Part shown: positions 37,801 through 45,998 of the stretch, piece by piece
How positions within the stretch are numbered: the stretch's first letter is position 1
Layout: each line of letters begins with the position of its first letter
Assembly: GCA_937967455.1 (NCBI GenBank)
Contig: CALCJK010000001.1
Span: 62,001 to 126,000, forward strand
DNA from: an uncultured bacterium
GTDB lineage: Bacteria > Bacteroidota > Ignavibacteria > UBA10030 > BY39
Length of the DNA stretch: 64,000 nucleotides
Reading direction: 5' to 3'
Position numbers and translations under genes: made by a program
Notes under the pieces: model-generated
Told to the model about the DNA's origin: nothing
The model's database searches: none
What the model saw: the letters and a program-made list of their open reading frames with translations, nothing else

Positions 37801-38374
37801 ACATATCTGGATATACTACTTGATCTCCCCAAATTAATGCGGGTTTATCGACGTATGGATTATAAGTACCATCGCCATCAATATCATGATATGGTGCACC
37901 AACATCAACTGGCCATTCTAACCAATCGGGATTGATCGGTGAATCTTCATTTGGTCGAACTTTGTAGTATCTGTACTTGGACTTTGTATAATCATCTGGT
38001 GTACCATCTTCCAAGATTATTCCCGGGCGAAGTTCAGAACCAAAATGTCCAACTGTAGCTACACGAATATCTTTTTTATTTGTATCTGTGGCAGCAGTGT
38101 CTCGAACTTTAGCACCTATCCACATTGAGGATGAGAAAATTGCATACACACCACCACCTTTTGGCCACTCAAATCCTGGACCTTGTGTACTGTGATCGCT
38201 AAAGAATTCACCGTCATTACGATACCAGGCGCTGATGGAATTTACATCCATCAGCTTCCTCTCAATTACTGTTGGCTTAAAACTTGGTAATAGATTTTTA
38301 AATTCTCTATCAACCGCAAAGCTAAAGAGTGAATACAATAACGTGATTACTAAGATTGAAATAACTTTCTTCAT
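34889..38374 (-). CDS. Large secreted protein with T9SS type A sorting domain (cassette B)
   Basis: 1161 residues. A signal peptide (residues 1-20) precedes the family N-terminus: AWYRNDGEFFSD, GPGFEWPKGGG, SSSMWIGAKV, then the calcium-loop-like DIDGDGTYNPYVDKP near residue 163 and RSLPLGAEVRQL. AGPFRMMPGDTQQVVV recurs in all copies. The C-terminal type A sorting domain reads KIKVVPNPYYA, KIRIFNLAGDMIRTI, WDLKNHAGIPVASGMYIAHI and ends in EERLDTF. It is predicted to be exported by T9SS and held at the surface; function unknown. It sits between a TonB receptor and a PorV barrel, which suggests one assembly. Confidence 0.88.
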   Translation of the reverse strand: MKKVISILVITLLYSLFSFAVDREFKNLLPSFKPTVIERKLMDVNSISAWYRNDGEFFSDHSTQGPGFEWPKGGGVYAIFSSSMWIGAKVRDTAATDTNKKDIRVATVGHFGSELRPGIILEDGTPDDYTKSKYRYYKVRPNEDSPINPDWLEWPVDVGAPYHDIDGDGTYNPYVDKPALIWGDQVVYPDMLMFAVYNDADPAYHSWIWGRSLPLGAEVRQLSWAYNRSGPFGQMIFMRFEVINKSSNVWDSTYLVVWSDPDLGDAFDDYCGVDTTIFDSTVTSRGVIYEKRNLGFCYNGDNNDGPPGYGSAPPSVGYKYFQGPRIFTGNIEDTAKWSGLRIPGYINLNQSGFNFYCNPGQGGCTNPDWYDPSLYEQSYNIMKGRTRTDKPWIDPHTGDTVSFVFAGDPVTGVGFLNKDYVAPSDIRFTMPAGPFRMMPGDTQQVVVGVIVARGSSELNSITVLRNYADLSQTLFNNNFRLPPPPPMPKLEYSFVNGNLLLTWDKRAEDFVNFDPKFDSTTWKFHAYDLYQTNDPLLRPGAKIEKIANWYIKGGRNKVYDWVSVPNVDEPVKMKIWEGGTEGIVNNILLTEDRISLKPFIPGKPYYFILTATAIAEYEDTDTSKLKTISGLLVLESPKIPITIVPKNPVQGSEFPSGANYGDLVSHNRWVSKNHFDDALQIYVIDPWRTENAKYKITFDGVDTNVTAWKLWRVINSTTDSLVYESNNFSGDDNYPVVSNVMPKVVKLPVGVRRATQNPRGWSYKGRRWFNGAYNSTMDEFGTTTRYGLVAYPRSDNFEYKESGLRADSLRRVEIRFSTKNTQKAYRYIAGFAPFPPIKRRVVHPEFRPFVKDSTGSGFLYQDYEQYRLGVPDSGYVVPFTVWEVDTIHGTERQLDVAIIERNDTLYKDVKIMRPDSTLVDTTIFVNYGKVDGRWYPTEFYYPNPVLPTTPLASKQGDEVILIFGTTYTDTPKTIYTGGTTETYKPHFNILDKFDKVPVMYAVWMKRLRPDTTFREGDIFYIRPNYQLNANNVFEFEVKAPILGNPDLARMRNEMNKIKVVPNPYYASHQLQQDAFDSYVTFTNLPAKCKIRIFNLAGDMIRTIEHDNMGIIDNSSTRWDLKNHAGIPVASGMYIAHIEAEGIGEKVVKFAIFIQEERLDTF

Positions 38375-38400
38375 AATTTAAGCTCCTGATGAATTTATTT

Positions 38401-41400
38401 TTAAAATTCTAACATTAAACCAAATCTTATATGACGTGGAGGACCAACAAACCCAGGTTGAGCCTCGAACATATTATACAAACCTACAAAGACTGGAATC
38501 TCATCAGCTCTGCCTTGTTGAACTAACCTATTAAACGTCTCTTTTGCATCATCAGACGAAAGATAACCAGTTGCATCTGGTAGGCCAGAACCTGACCATA
38601 CATTAGCTGTATTTTTCCTATTAAGTAAGTTCAGTACCAAAACATAAGCATTTATTCTCATATTATAAGGCAAATCAAATGTTTTATCAACTCTAAGGTC
38701 GAACCTAAAATTCCAACCACTGTAATTTTCATTTATACCTGATTGTGGTCTGATTCTTGAATCTGTAGGTGGAATGTTTGGATCATTTAGTGTATATGGT
38801 CTGCCACTATTAGCTCTGAACAAAAGATTAACTCCTAGTTGACTTAACCATGGGTTTTCAATCTTACCTAAGCGATAATCAAGATTTGCTGATATTGTAT
38901 GTCGCTGATCGAAATCAAGCGGATTTTCAAATTTTGGTGCACGAGCGTTTAACCACACTATAACACCTAATGTACCTGGATCTGATCCAGTTCCTGTTGC
39001 ATATGATAGCGTGTAGTTAACAGATGCTGCAAAATTATTCCACCTTCTTAAATCGAATGTTACATCTAAACCACGAATTGTCGAATAATCTCCATTCTGA
39101 TATGTAGAAAATGTAGTCTTATTAAAATTCGAATTTATAAATCCAAGTTGAATCAAACCAGTAACTTCTTTATAATAAGCAGATAAGTTAACGCTAGCTA
39201 AATCACCTATTTGTTGACGAATTCCTACTTCATACTGAGTTGTTTTTTCGGGTTTTAGACGTGGATTGTTTATCGTTATATAACCTGGTTGTTTATACCA
39301 CTCAATTAAGCGGTCTTGACTGCTATATAACAAAGATAATTGAGGCATTTGTGCAAATGTTCCGTATTGCGCAAAAAACACCGTTCTATCTGATACAGGG
39401 AAAGAGAATCCTAAACGTGGACTTAACACTACAAAGGGTTTAGATTTTTCAAAACTATCTTCATCTATTGTGTTTGAATTACCCCAACCATCGCTTGGTA
39501 CAGGTTTCCCTGGATTTTTTGCTATGTAATTTTCCTTTGTTCCCCACAATTGAGTATTTTTACTATTCGATACATCGTAAAGGTCCTTTAAAACATTTGT
39601 ATTTGCGTCCCAATAATCTAGTCTGAATCCTGCGTTAAGGACAAAATCTTCTAATTCCATTTTATCTTGAATATACCATGCTCCAAAAATTGGTTCTTTT
39701 GGTCCTTCAGCCCTCTTATCCTTATTATAGCCATCATAATTTACCTCTCTACCAAAATAGTCATATCCATATGTGTTGACACCACGGCTTGCATACTCCT
39801 TGTACACATATCGTAATTGTGCCGAATCTAACAAATCGGGATTAACTTTTATGGTGTTCTTAATAGAATCAGGTAAGAGAGCTAAGCTTAATGGTCCGAT
39901 TGCGTAATTTCTTAATTCATGAATTTTATATTCTGCACCGGTTTTAAATTCATGGTTTCCAATCTGATGAGTTACGTTTGCATTAAATTGCCAAAAAGTA
40001 GTTTTATTATAACCATAATAGTTGTATACTCTGCCTGGAAATGCAAATTGACCTAAATAACTGTCCATTGGAATTCTTTGACCCATTTGTGGTGGAGATT
40101 GGTAATTCCTGAATAATGGGTTTTTACTTGTATCGCCGTAATCAAAAACACGATCTCGATGAACAGGGTCCATCAAATCATTATATGTATATAAATAACT
40201 TGCTTGGACTTCCATAAAGGTCTTTGGCTGTGGTGTCCAGGTACCTCTTAATGTAAATTGATGATTTTTTGATACACCAATTGGATTGTGGAAAGCATTC
40301 ATAAGAGCATAACTTGATACTCTGCTTCTTGCTTCCGTCCATGAGGAGATACCACTAAAATTAAAACGAAAATCTCCTAAATTTAATGTTAGTTTTTCAT
40401 TCCAAGCGTATCTTAACCTGCCACCATCTGGTAATTGTCCGGGACGTGCCGTATTCCAACTTGGTTGGTCTAACAATAATTCTTTGACTCTATTTTGATA
40501 TTCTGGAGAATTAATTTCATCTACTGAAAATATAGGTCGTCTTGAAATCAGTTGAATATAATTTACTGAAATAAATTGAAACTTGGGCCAAATATCATTT
40601 GCAATATCTCTTAACCTTTCTGAAACATAACTTGGATTTGGGTCACGATCAAAATTATATTCAAATGATCCAAAAAATTGCAACAAATTTCTATTTGAAG
40701 GTATTACCGGCCCACCAATAGATAAATTCATTAATTCATGTCCAGTGCTTCGTAATCCTTTAAAACCATCACCGATTATATTATCTGTTACATATTCTAA
40801 ACTGCCGAAATAGTTTGGTTTTCCGGAACGAGTAGAAACGTTAACGATACCACTCATAACATTTCCATATTCTGCGCTATAACCACCAGTCATAACAATC
40901 ATTTCCTGTATTGCTCGCTGACTTACAAATGCAGTTGAACCACCTGTTAGTGGATTATTTGTCCATACTCCATCAATTATATAACCAGTTTCTTCTGACC
41001 TTCCACCTCTAACATTAAGTGCACCACCTCTTTCGTCCTGAACAACACCAGCACTGGTTGCTGCGATTTCTCGGAAACCTCTAACAGGCATAAGTTGGAT
41101 TTGTTCGGTTGTAACAACTCTAACCGTGCCAGTTTGATCCTTTGGAATGATGGGCCTTTCTGCTGAAATTACAACCTCTTGTAATTCAACAGCTTCCTGA
41201 CTCATTTCCACATTTTGGGTTGTAGTGAATCCAACCAATACTTTCAGATTTTTTACCATGACTTCTCTATAACCAACATGACGTACAATGAGGTTATATG
41301 TACCAACTGGAACATTTAAGATTAAGTAATTTCCTTCTATATCGGTTGTTGTTCCAATTGTCGTACCTTCAAGTAATATGTTTGCACCAATCAATGGTTC

Positions 41401-41520
41401 TCGTGATTCTTTATCAATCACCCTACCACTAATTTTACCTGTTGTTGTTTGAGTGAAACTTATTGAGACACATAATACAAAAAGAATAAAAACAGCAAAA
41501 AACTTTTTAAAGATGTTCAT
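38401..41520 (-). CDS. TonB-dependent receptor with carboxypeptidase-regulatory-like domain (cassette B)
   Basis: 1039 residues. Signal peptide about 1-23; a CarboxypepD_reg-like domain at about 28-110 (GRVIDKESREPLIGANILLEG, GNYLILNVPVGTY); a plug domain with NVRGGRSEETGYIIDGV and GGYSAEYGNVMSGIVNV; then a long beta-barrel ending RHIRFGLMLEF. The terminal Phe fits outer-membrane insertion. The ligand is unknown; no SusD partner or TonB is nearby. AGGAGG lies about 6 bp before the ATG. It is 26 bp upstream of the T9SS protein it probably works with. Confidence 0.88.
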   Translation of the reverse strand: MNIFKKFFAVFILFVLCVSISFTQTTTGKISGRVIDKESREPLIGANILLEGTTIGTTTDIEGNYLILNVPVGTYNLIVRHVGYREVMVKNLKVLVGFTTTQNVEMSQEAVELQEVVISAERPIIPKDQTGTVRVVTTEQIQLMPVRGFREIAATSAGVVQDERGGALNVRGGRSEETGYIIDGVWTNNPLTGGSTAFVSQRAIQEMIVMTGGYSAEYGNVMSGIVNVSTRSGKPNYFGSLEYVTDNIIGDGFKGLRSTGHELMNLSIGGPVIPSNRNLLQFFGSFEYNFDRDPNPSYVSERLRDIANDIWPKFQFISVNYIQLISRRPIFSVDEINSPEYQNRVKELLLDQPSWNTARPGQLPDGGRLRYAWNEKLTLNLGDFRFNFSGISSWTEARSRVSSYALMNAFHNPIGVSKNHQFTLRGTWTPQPKTFMEVQASYLYTYNDLMDPVHRDRVFDYGDTSKNPLFRNYQSPPQMGQRIPMDSYLGQFAFPGRVYNYYGYNKTTFWQFNANVTHQIGNHEFKTGAEYKIHELRNYAIGPLSLALLPDSIKNTIKVNPDLLDSAQLRYVYKEYASRGVNTYGYDYFGREVNYDGYNKDKRAEGPKEPIFGAWYIQDKMELEDFVLNAGFRLDYWDANTNVLKDLYDVSNSKNTQLWGTKENYIAKNPGKPVPSDGWGNSNTIDEDSFEKSKPFVVLSPRLGFSFPVSDRTVFFAQYGTFAQMPQLSLLYSSQDRLIEWYKQPGYITINNPRLKPEKTTQYEVGIRQQIGDLASVNLSAYYKEVTGLIQLGFINSNFNKTTFSTYQNGDYSTIRGLDVTFDLRRWNNFAASVNYTLSYATGTGSDPGTLGVIVWLNARAPKFENPLDFDQRHTISANLDYRLGKIENPWLSQLGVNLLFRANSGRPYTLNDPNIPPTDSRIRPQSGINENYSGWNFRFDLRVDKTFDLPYNMRINAYVLVLNLLNRKNTANVWSGSGLPDATGYLSSDDAKETFNRLVQQGRADEIPVFVGLYNMFEAQPGFVGPPRHIRFGLMLEF

Positions 41521-41700
41521 AACTCCTCCTTTGCAGGGAAATATTTGACATATTATTAAATAAATTATTCTTGATTAAATGAATTGAAAATTTTAACAAA
41601 AAAATCTTGTCCAATAACAAATAAATTAAATATTTTATTTTAATATTTCGATTTAATATATATAAATGAAAATAAAAAAACAAGTTTTTGATTTATTTAA

Positions 41701-41750
41701 GGTAAAAAAAATGGTACAATTTAGCAAATCCAGCTAAATTGTACCATTTT
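41701..41750 (-). terminator. Intrinsic terminator of cassette A
   Basis: AAAATGGTACAATTTAGC-type arms form a perfect 18-bp stem (41708-41725 with 41733-41750) around a 7-nt loop. On the minus strand it is followed by a run of T. It lies 24 bp after the PorV stop and separates cassette A from cassette B. Confidence 0.9.
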
Positions 41751-41773
41751 AACTATCAGGTGAGCATCAATAT

Positions 41774-42805
41774 TTAGAACGAGAATTGGACAGTAAACCA
41801 CTGGTTTGCATCAAAAATATCAGTAACACGATAAGCATAATCCAAAGCAACACGAAAATTACCAAGTGGGATATTTAAACCCAGACCAAATGTTGGACCA
41901 AAAATATAGTCCGTTGTAAATTGTGACATTGCATACCCTCCCCTTAAATATAACATATTATCATAGTCATACTCCAAACCAAACCTGTATTCATCTGCAT
42001 CAAAATTTGCATTCTGGAAATTAGCCATTACCGAGATTTTATTCTTATCATTAATCAGATAAGGATATGCAATACCTATTTCCAATGTAGTTGGGAACTC
42101 AAATCCAGCAGAAACGATTCTCAAAGGTCTCTGACGGCTACCTGGTTCTACATTTGGTAAATTTACAAATCTTTCAAGATCAGGGCCATCATACTTCATC
42201 CCACCACCGATATTTTTCAGGGTCACGCCTAAGTTAATACCTGTTTCACCAGATCTGTATTGCACGCCGAAATCAAATGCTAAGCCGGATGCAGTGGATC
42301 TCATTATCTTTTCAGAGACCAGCTTTACTGTTGTACCACCATAAATCCGATCGGTGAATGCTCTTGAATATGTTAAACCAAATGTAAGATAAGTTGGAGT
42401 AAATGTTCCCCCTGTACCTTCGGGTTGAAACACAGTAGTAATAGGTATATCACCGAAACTCAGATTCCGTAGGGAAACAGCAAAAGTACCAACATCTCCA
42501 AAGTTTGAACTTACTGCAAAGTATTGTACACCGATGTCGGCAATATATGAAAGATGCGAAAACATTGCCTCAACACCAGAGCTGCGAGCAACACCAGCTG
42601 GATTCCAATATATTGCATCTACTCCAGTTGCATAAGCATTCATCGCACCTCCTAATGCAGTTCCTCTGGATCCGACAGGTATAAGCAGTTCAGTAGCACC
42701 TGCGGTTCCCATTCTATTTTTAGAGCCTGCAGATAATTGATCAAGACCAGCAATAAAAATTAATGCTGTTATTATTACTATTAAAACTGATTTTTTCGTT
42801 ATCAT
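41774..42805 (-). CDS. PorV/PorQ family outer-membrane barrel protein (cassette A)
   Basis: 343 residues from ATG 42805, preferred because GGAGAG lies 7 bp upstream; the 18 codons before it in the track lack a ribosome-binding site. Signal peptide, then AGSKNRMGTAGATELLIPVG, VDAIYWNPAGVARSS, FGDIPITTVFQPEGTG and a C-terminal WFTVQFSF. Strong similarity to the cassette B copy throughout. It is the last gene before a terminator and follows a stem-loop in the gap after the large T9SS gene. Inferred role: carrier or anchor for that cargo. Confidence 0.88.
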   Translation of the reverse strand: MITKKSVLIVIITALIFIAGLDQLSAGSKNRMGTAGATELLIPVGSRGTALGGAMNAYATGVDAIYWNPAGVARSSGVEAMFSHLSYIADIGVQYFAVSSNFGDVGTFAVSLRNLSFGDIPITTVFQPEGTGGTFTPTYLTFGLTYSRAFTDRIYGGTTVKLVSEKIMRSTASGLAFDFGVQYRSGETGINLGVTLKNIGGGMKYDGPDLERFVNLPNVEPGSRQRPLRIVSAGFEFPTTLEIGIAYPYLINDKNKISVMANFQNANFDADEYRFGLEYDYDNMLYLRGGYAMSQFTTDYIFGPTFGLGLNIPLGNFRVALDYAYRVTDIFDANQWFTVQFSF

Positions 42806-42859
42806 ATTTGTCTCTCCTAAATTTATTTTAGAGAATTTATTAAACTTTTTAATTAACAT

Positions 42860-42889
42860 AGGTTCGATCTAAAATTATAGACCGAACCT
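42860..42889 (-). other. Intercistronic stem-loop between the T9SS gene and porV
   Basis: AGGTTCGGTCTA and TAGATCGAACCT (minus strand) form a 12-bp stem with one mismatch and a 6-nt loop, 9 bp after the stop of the large T9SS gene. There is no T-run, so an RNA-processing or stability element is more likely than full termination. Confidence 0.65.
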
Positions 42890-42898
42890 GTATTTCAA

Positions 42899-45800
42899 TT
42901 AGAAGTTATCCAGTCTTTCTTCAGCCATGATTACGGCAACTTTTAGAATCTTAGTACCAATATCAAGCATATCTATATGAACTATGTACATACCACTTGC
43001 AACTGGTAGACCATTATTATTTTGTAAATCCCAATCTGTAGTGGTGTTTGAATCGTCCTTGTCGATCCTTCTTATTAGAGTACCCTGTAAATTGAAAATA
43101 CGAATTGTACATTTTGGAGGTAAATTAGTAAATCTCATAATACGACCGAATTGATTCCTTTCGTATTCACTTGCTCCAAAATATGGATTTGGAACAGCCA
43201 TTATCTTATCAACATCCTGTTTTGCAATCTCAATAGAAGAAGTTGGGACATAATTAGCACTACTAAAGAAAAAAGTATCCTTAGGAGCATTTACAAAGTT
43301 TGGTGTTATCGTTAACTTACCAACTGACTCATTCAAAGTATGTCCACTTCGAACCTGAGGCCAGAGGACAAATAACACATCAAACTCATCAGCATTGTTC
43401 AATAGGTCTCTACTTGTGTAATATGGATCGGGCGTAGCAGAATAATCACTCTTTAAAATAAATGTATATTCTCGACCACCTGTTGACGAATTATCTGGGT
43501 CCCAAGTTTCATTACCATTTGCAGGATTTCTATCACTCCAAGCAACATTTAATTGTCGAGGTGGGTCAGATGTGACATCCCATGCAGTAAATGGAACATC
43601 TACATAATCCTGATACAAATACCTTGTAGGTCCAGTGAATCTTACATATCTATATGCTTTTTGTGGATTAGCGGCATCAAAACGCAATTCAACTTTCACT
43701 AAATCACCCGCACCTAAATTAGAACCAAAAAAGTGGTTTCCTACAAAGATACCACCATCATCGTTGTCTCCACCTGCACCAGGCAAATCTCTCAACCAGA
43801 AATTCGTTTCAGGTGTCCAAAATGTTTGATCTACATTAATACCAGCTGGAGGACTTATAACTTTAACAAGCATCCCATCAATAATTGGGTACAAATCATT
43901 TCCTGATTGATTAGTCATATTCGAAACTTTAATTTCTCCAGTGGTTGTATTAATCAAGCTCCACACGAATTCATTAGTTACAGCATCAACTGTAAATACA
44001 ACTTTATAAGAATCACCTTTAATTTTTCTTGGATCAACCACAATCGGTACAACTTTGCCATCGCTCAAGAATGTAGCCGAACGATGCTCAACACCTTTTA
44101 CAGTATCACCGTAACTCGATGCATACCTTGTACCGGGCGTTTTAGTTGGTCTAATTCTCATAATATTTTTTGAACTTTCGAGAGTCTTTGGTACACTCTC
44201 TTTGTTGTATGTATATGTTGTGACAGCAAAATAATAATCCTTGCCGTTTACAATTGGATTATTAGTAAGGAAATCTTTTGTAATTGATATACTTCGTTTT
44301 AATCCATTATCACTTCCAAATTTTACAGGTCTATTCACAAAGGTGCCTAAGGTTGGATCGAATACATCATCATATATAATCATCACATTATTTTTAATGT
44401 CAAAAGTGGCTACAATTTTTTCATCACTTCCAGAAATATTAGAATATTGATATACAACGTAACCTTCAAATTCGTAATATGGATCTGGATCTCCTGCTGC
44501 ATCTGCCAGTGGATCAAATGTTTTTGTTTCTTCAATTGCAGATGCAAATTCGTGATCAATGCCCCAATTTAATATTATCTGATTGTCCAGAGCTATTGCT
44601 TCAGTCTTTGGAGAAACGGGTGGAGCAGCAAGTTTGAAGTTTAAATCATATGCAGTTTGTGCAACTAAATCTGCTTGTTTAAGTGCATTGACACTTTGCA
44701 AATAGTCTGAACCTAAAGCGATTAAATTTCCTGCAACAATTTCTTGCGTATCTCCGGGTGCCATTGTAAATGGTCCTGAACTCATTAAGAATCTTCGATC
44801 ACCGCCAGGCCCTTGTTCAATCCAGTTTGTAGCTGGATCATAGGGTTTAGTTGGATCACCTGGGAACATAAAATCTGCTGGATTACCAAGTGGATCTGTT
44901 ATCTTTACACCGTTGCGATCATATGCACGCATATAATTATATACCTCTTGACCAGTTTGAGGATTTCCAAGTGGTGAGGTATCATTGTTGTATTTGACAA
45001 ACGATGTCATTTTTAAATTTTTATAGTTAGGTATTAATTTCCCAGATACATACGCAGTATCTCCAGGTGATGGAACAATTGGTCCCTGGAAGAAATCAAA
45101 ACCGGTTGCAGGTGGTACTCCGTAAACACCATCAATTGCGTCATAATTGTAGGTATAGCCCAATCCAAGCGTTGTATCACAACCATCATAATCATCCCCA
45201 GAATCTCCAAGATCAATATCTGTCCATATTGTGATATAAGTGTCTTTAAGTGTTTTACCACCCTTATTAATAATTTTCCATTTATAGAATATAGTATTTC
45301 CAAGAGCGTCGGAACGAGCATATGCAAAAGCAGTTAACTGTACTTCTATACCAAGTGGAGGAGTTAACATATTTGTGTGGACAGATGGATCGTTGTCGTT
45401 AAATACACACCAAATAGTTTGATCTCCAAGAAGTTCAGGAGTATCAATACCTGGGTCCCAAACACCATTCCCATTTACATCAATCCATGGTGCACCATCT
45501 TCTACAGGCCAGTTGGCATAATCGGGATTGTTTTCAGCGTTATCACCTCTTGATATTTTATACATCTTCCATCTGTCATCAGCTGGGTTTATGCCTACAC
45601 CTATTGGACCTGCAATATATTCATACGAATATTCTGCAACAGCAACACATACCTGTCCGGTAGCACTATCAATAGCACCAACCCAGATACCTGAAGCATA
45701 ATTTGCAGTATTTCCGCTTCCTTTGGGCCATTCAAAACCCGCGTTACCTGTTCCAGGGTCACGATTAAATGAACCGTTATTACGAATAAAAGTTGAAATG

Positions 45801-45955
45801 TTATTAATATCCATTTTAATGTAATCACCCACAACACCGGGTTTTTGTTGTTTTTGACCTAATTTATCAGCAGAGGCAAGATTGTTATTTACAAGAAACA
45901 ACAAAATTGCCAGGCTTAAAAATATTGTTGCTAGATAATTAATTTTCTTTCTCAT
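42899..45955 (-). CDS. Large secreted protein with T9SS type A sorting domain (cassette A)
   Basis: 1018 residues with a signal peptide of about 28 residues. It shares with its paralogues TFIRNNGSFNRD, NAGFEWPKGSG, ASGIWVGAID, the acidic loop DVNGNGVWDPGIDTP near residue 159, and SSGPFTMAPGDTQEIV. The C-terminal sorting domain reads KIMAVPNPYFG, TIRIFNLQGTLIRRI, WDLQNNNGLPVASGMYIVHI and ends EERLDNF, almost the same tail as cassette B. It is 43 bp downstream of the receptor. Surface location is predicted; function unknown. Confidence 0.88.
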   Translation of the reverse strand: MRKKINYLATIFLSLAILLFLVNNNLASADKLGQKQQKPGVVGDYIKMDINNISTFIRNNGSFNRDPGTGNAGFEWPKGSGNTANYASGIWVGAIDSATGQVCVAVAEYSYEYIAGPIGVGINPADDRWKMYKISRGDNAENNPDYANWPVEDGAPWIDVNGNGVWDPGIDTPELLGDQTIWCVFNDNDPSVHTNMLTPPLGIEVQLTAFAYARSDALGNTIFYKWKIINKGGKTLKDTYITIWTDIDLGDSGDDYDGCDTTLGLGYTYNYDAIDGVYGVPPATGFDFFQGPIVPSPGDTAYVSGKLIPNYKNLKMTSFVKYNNDTSPLGNPQTGQEVYNYMRAYDRNGVKITDPLGNPADFMFPGDPTKPYDPATNWIEQGPGGDRRFLMSSGPFTMAPGDTQEIVAGNLIALGSDYLQSVNALKQADLVAQTAYDLNFKLAAPPVSPKTEAIALDNQIILNWGIDHEFASAIEETKTFDPLADAAGDPDPYYEFEGYVVYQYSNISGSDEKIVATFDIKNNVMIIYDDVFDPTLGTFVNRPVKFGSDNGLKRSISITKDFLTNNPIVNGKDYYFAVTTYTYNKESVPKTLESSKNIMRIRPTKTPGTRYASSYGDTVKGVEHRSATFLSDGKVVPIVVDPRKIKGDSYKVVFTVDAVTNEFVWSLINTTTGEIKVSNMTNQSGNDLYPIIDGMLVKVISPPAGINVDQTFWTPETNFWLRDLPGAGGDNDDGGIFVGNHFFGSNLGAGDLVKVELRFDAANPQKAYRYVRFTGPTRYLYQDYVDVPFTAWDVTSDPPRQLNVAWSDRNPANGNETWDPDNSSTGGREYTFILKSDYSATPDPYYTSRDLLNNADEFDVLFVLWPQVRSGHTLNESVGKLTITPNFVNAPKDTFFFSSANYVPTSSIEIAKQDVDKIMAVPNPYFGASEYERNQFGRIMRFTNLPPKCTIRIFNLQGTLIRRIDKDDSNTTTDWDLQNNNGLPVASGMYIVHIDMLDIGTKILKVAVIMAEERLDNF

Positions 45956-45998
45956 ATTTTTTTCTCCTTCAAGAAATTTTTATCTTGATACATTTTTT

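Larger units (their letters stand above)
33819..41520 (-). other. Cassette B: TonB receptor, T9SS protein, PorV
   Basis: Three same-strand genes with gaps of 26 and 29 bp and a terminator at the end form one apparent operon. All three proteins are paralogues, in the same order, of those in cassette A immediately upstream (41774-48818). Confidence 0.8.

Noticed and set aside
41521-41700. Promoter for cassette B
   Set aside because: Several AT-rich partial matches (TTGTTA, TAAAAT) but none with acceptable spacing; a promoter is likely but cannot be placed.
45034-45327. 97-aa ORF on the same strand as the cassette A cargo
   Set aside because: Out-of-frame reading of the large T9SS gene, with typical Ile/Met-rich shadow composition.
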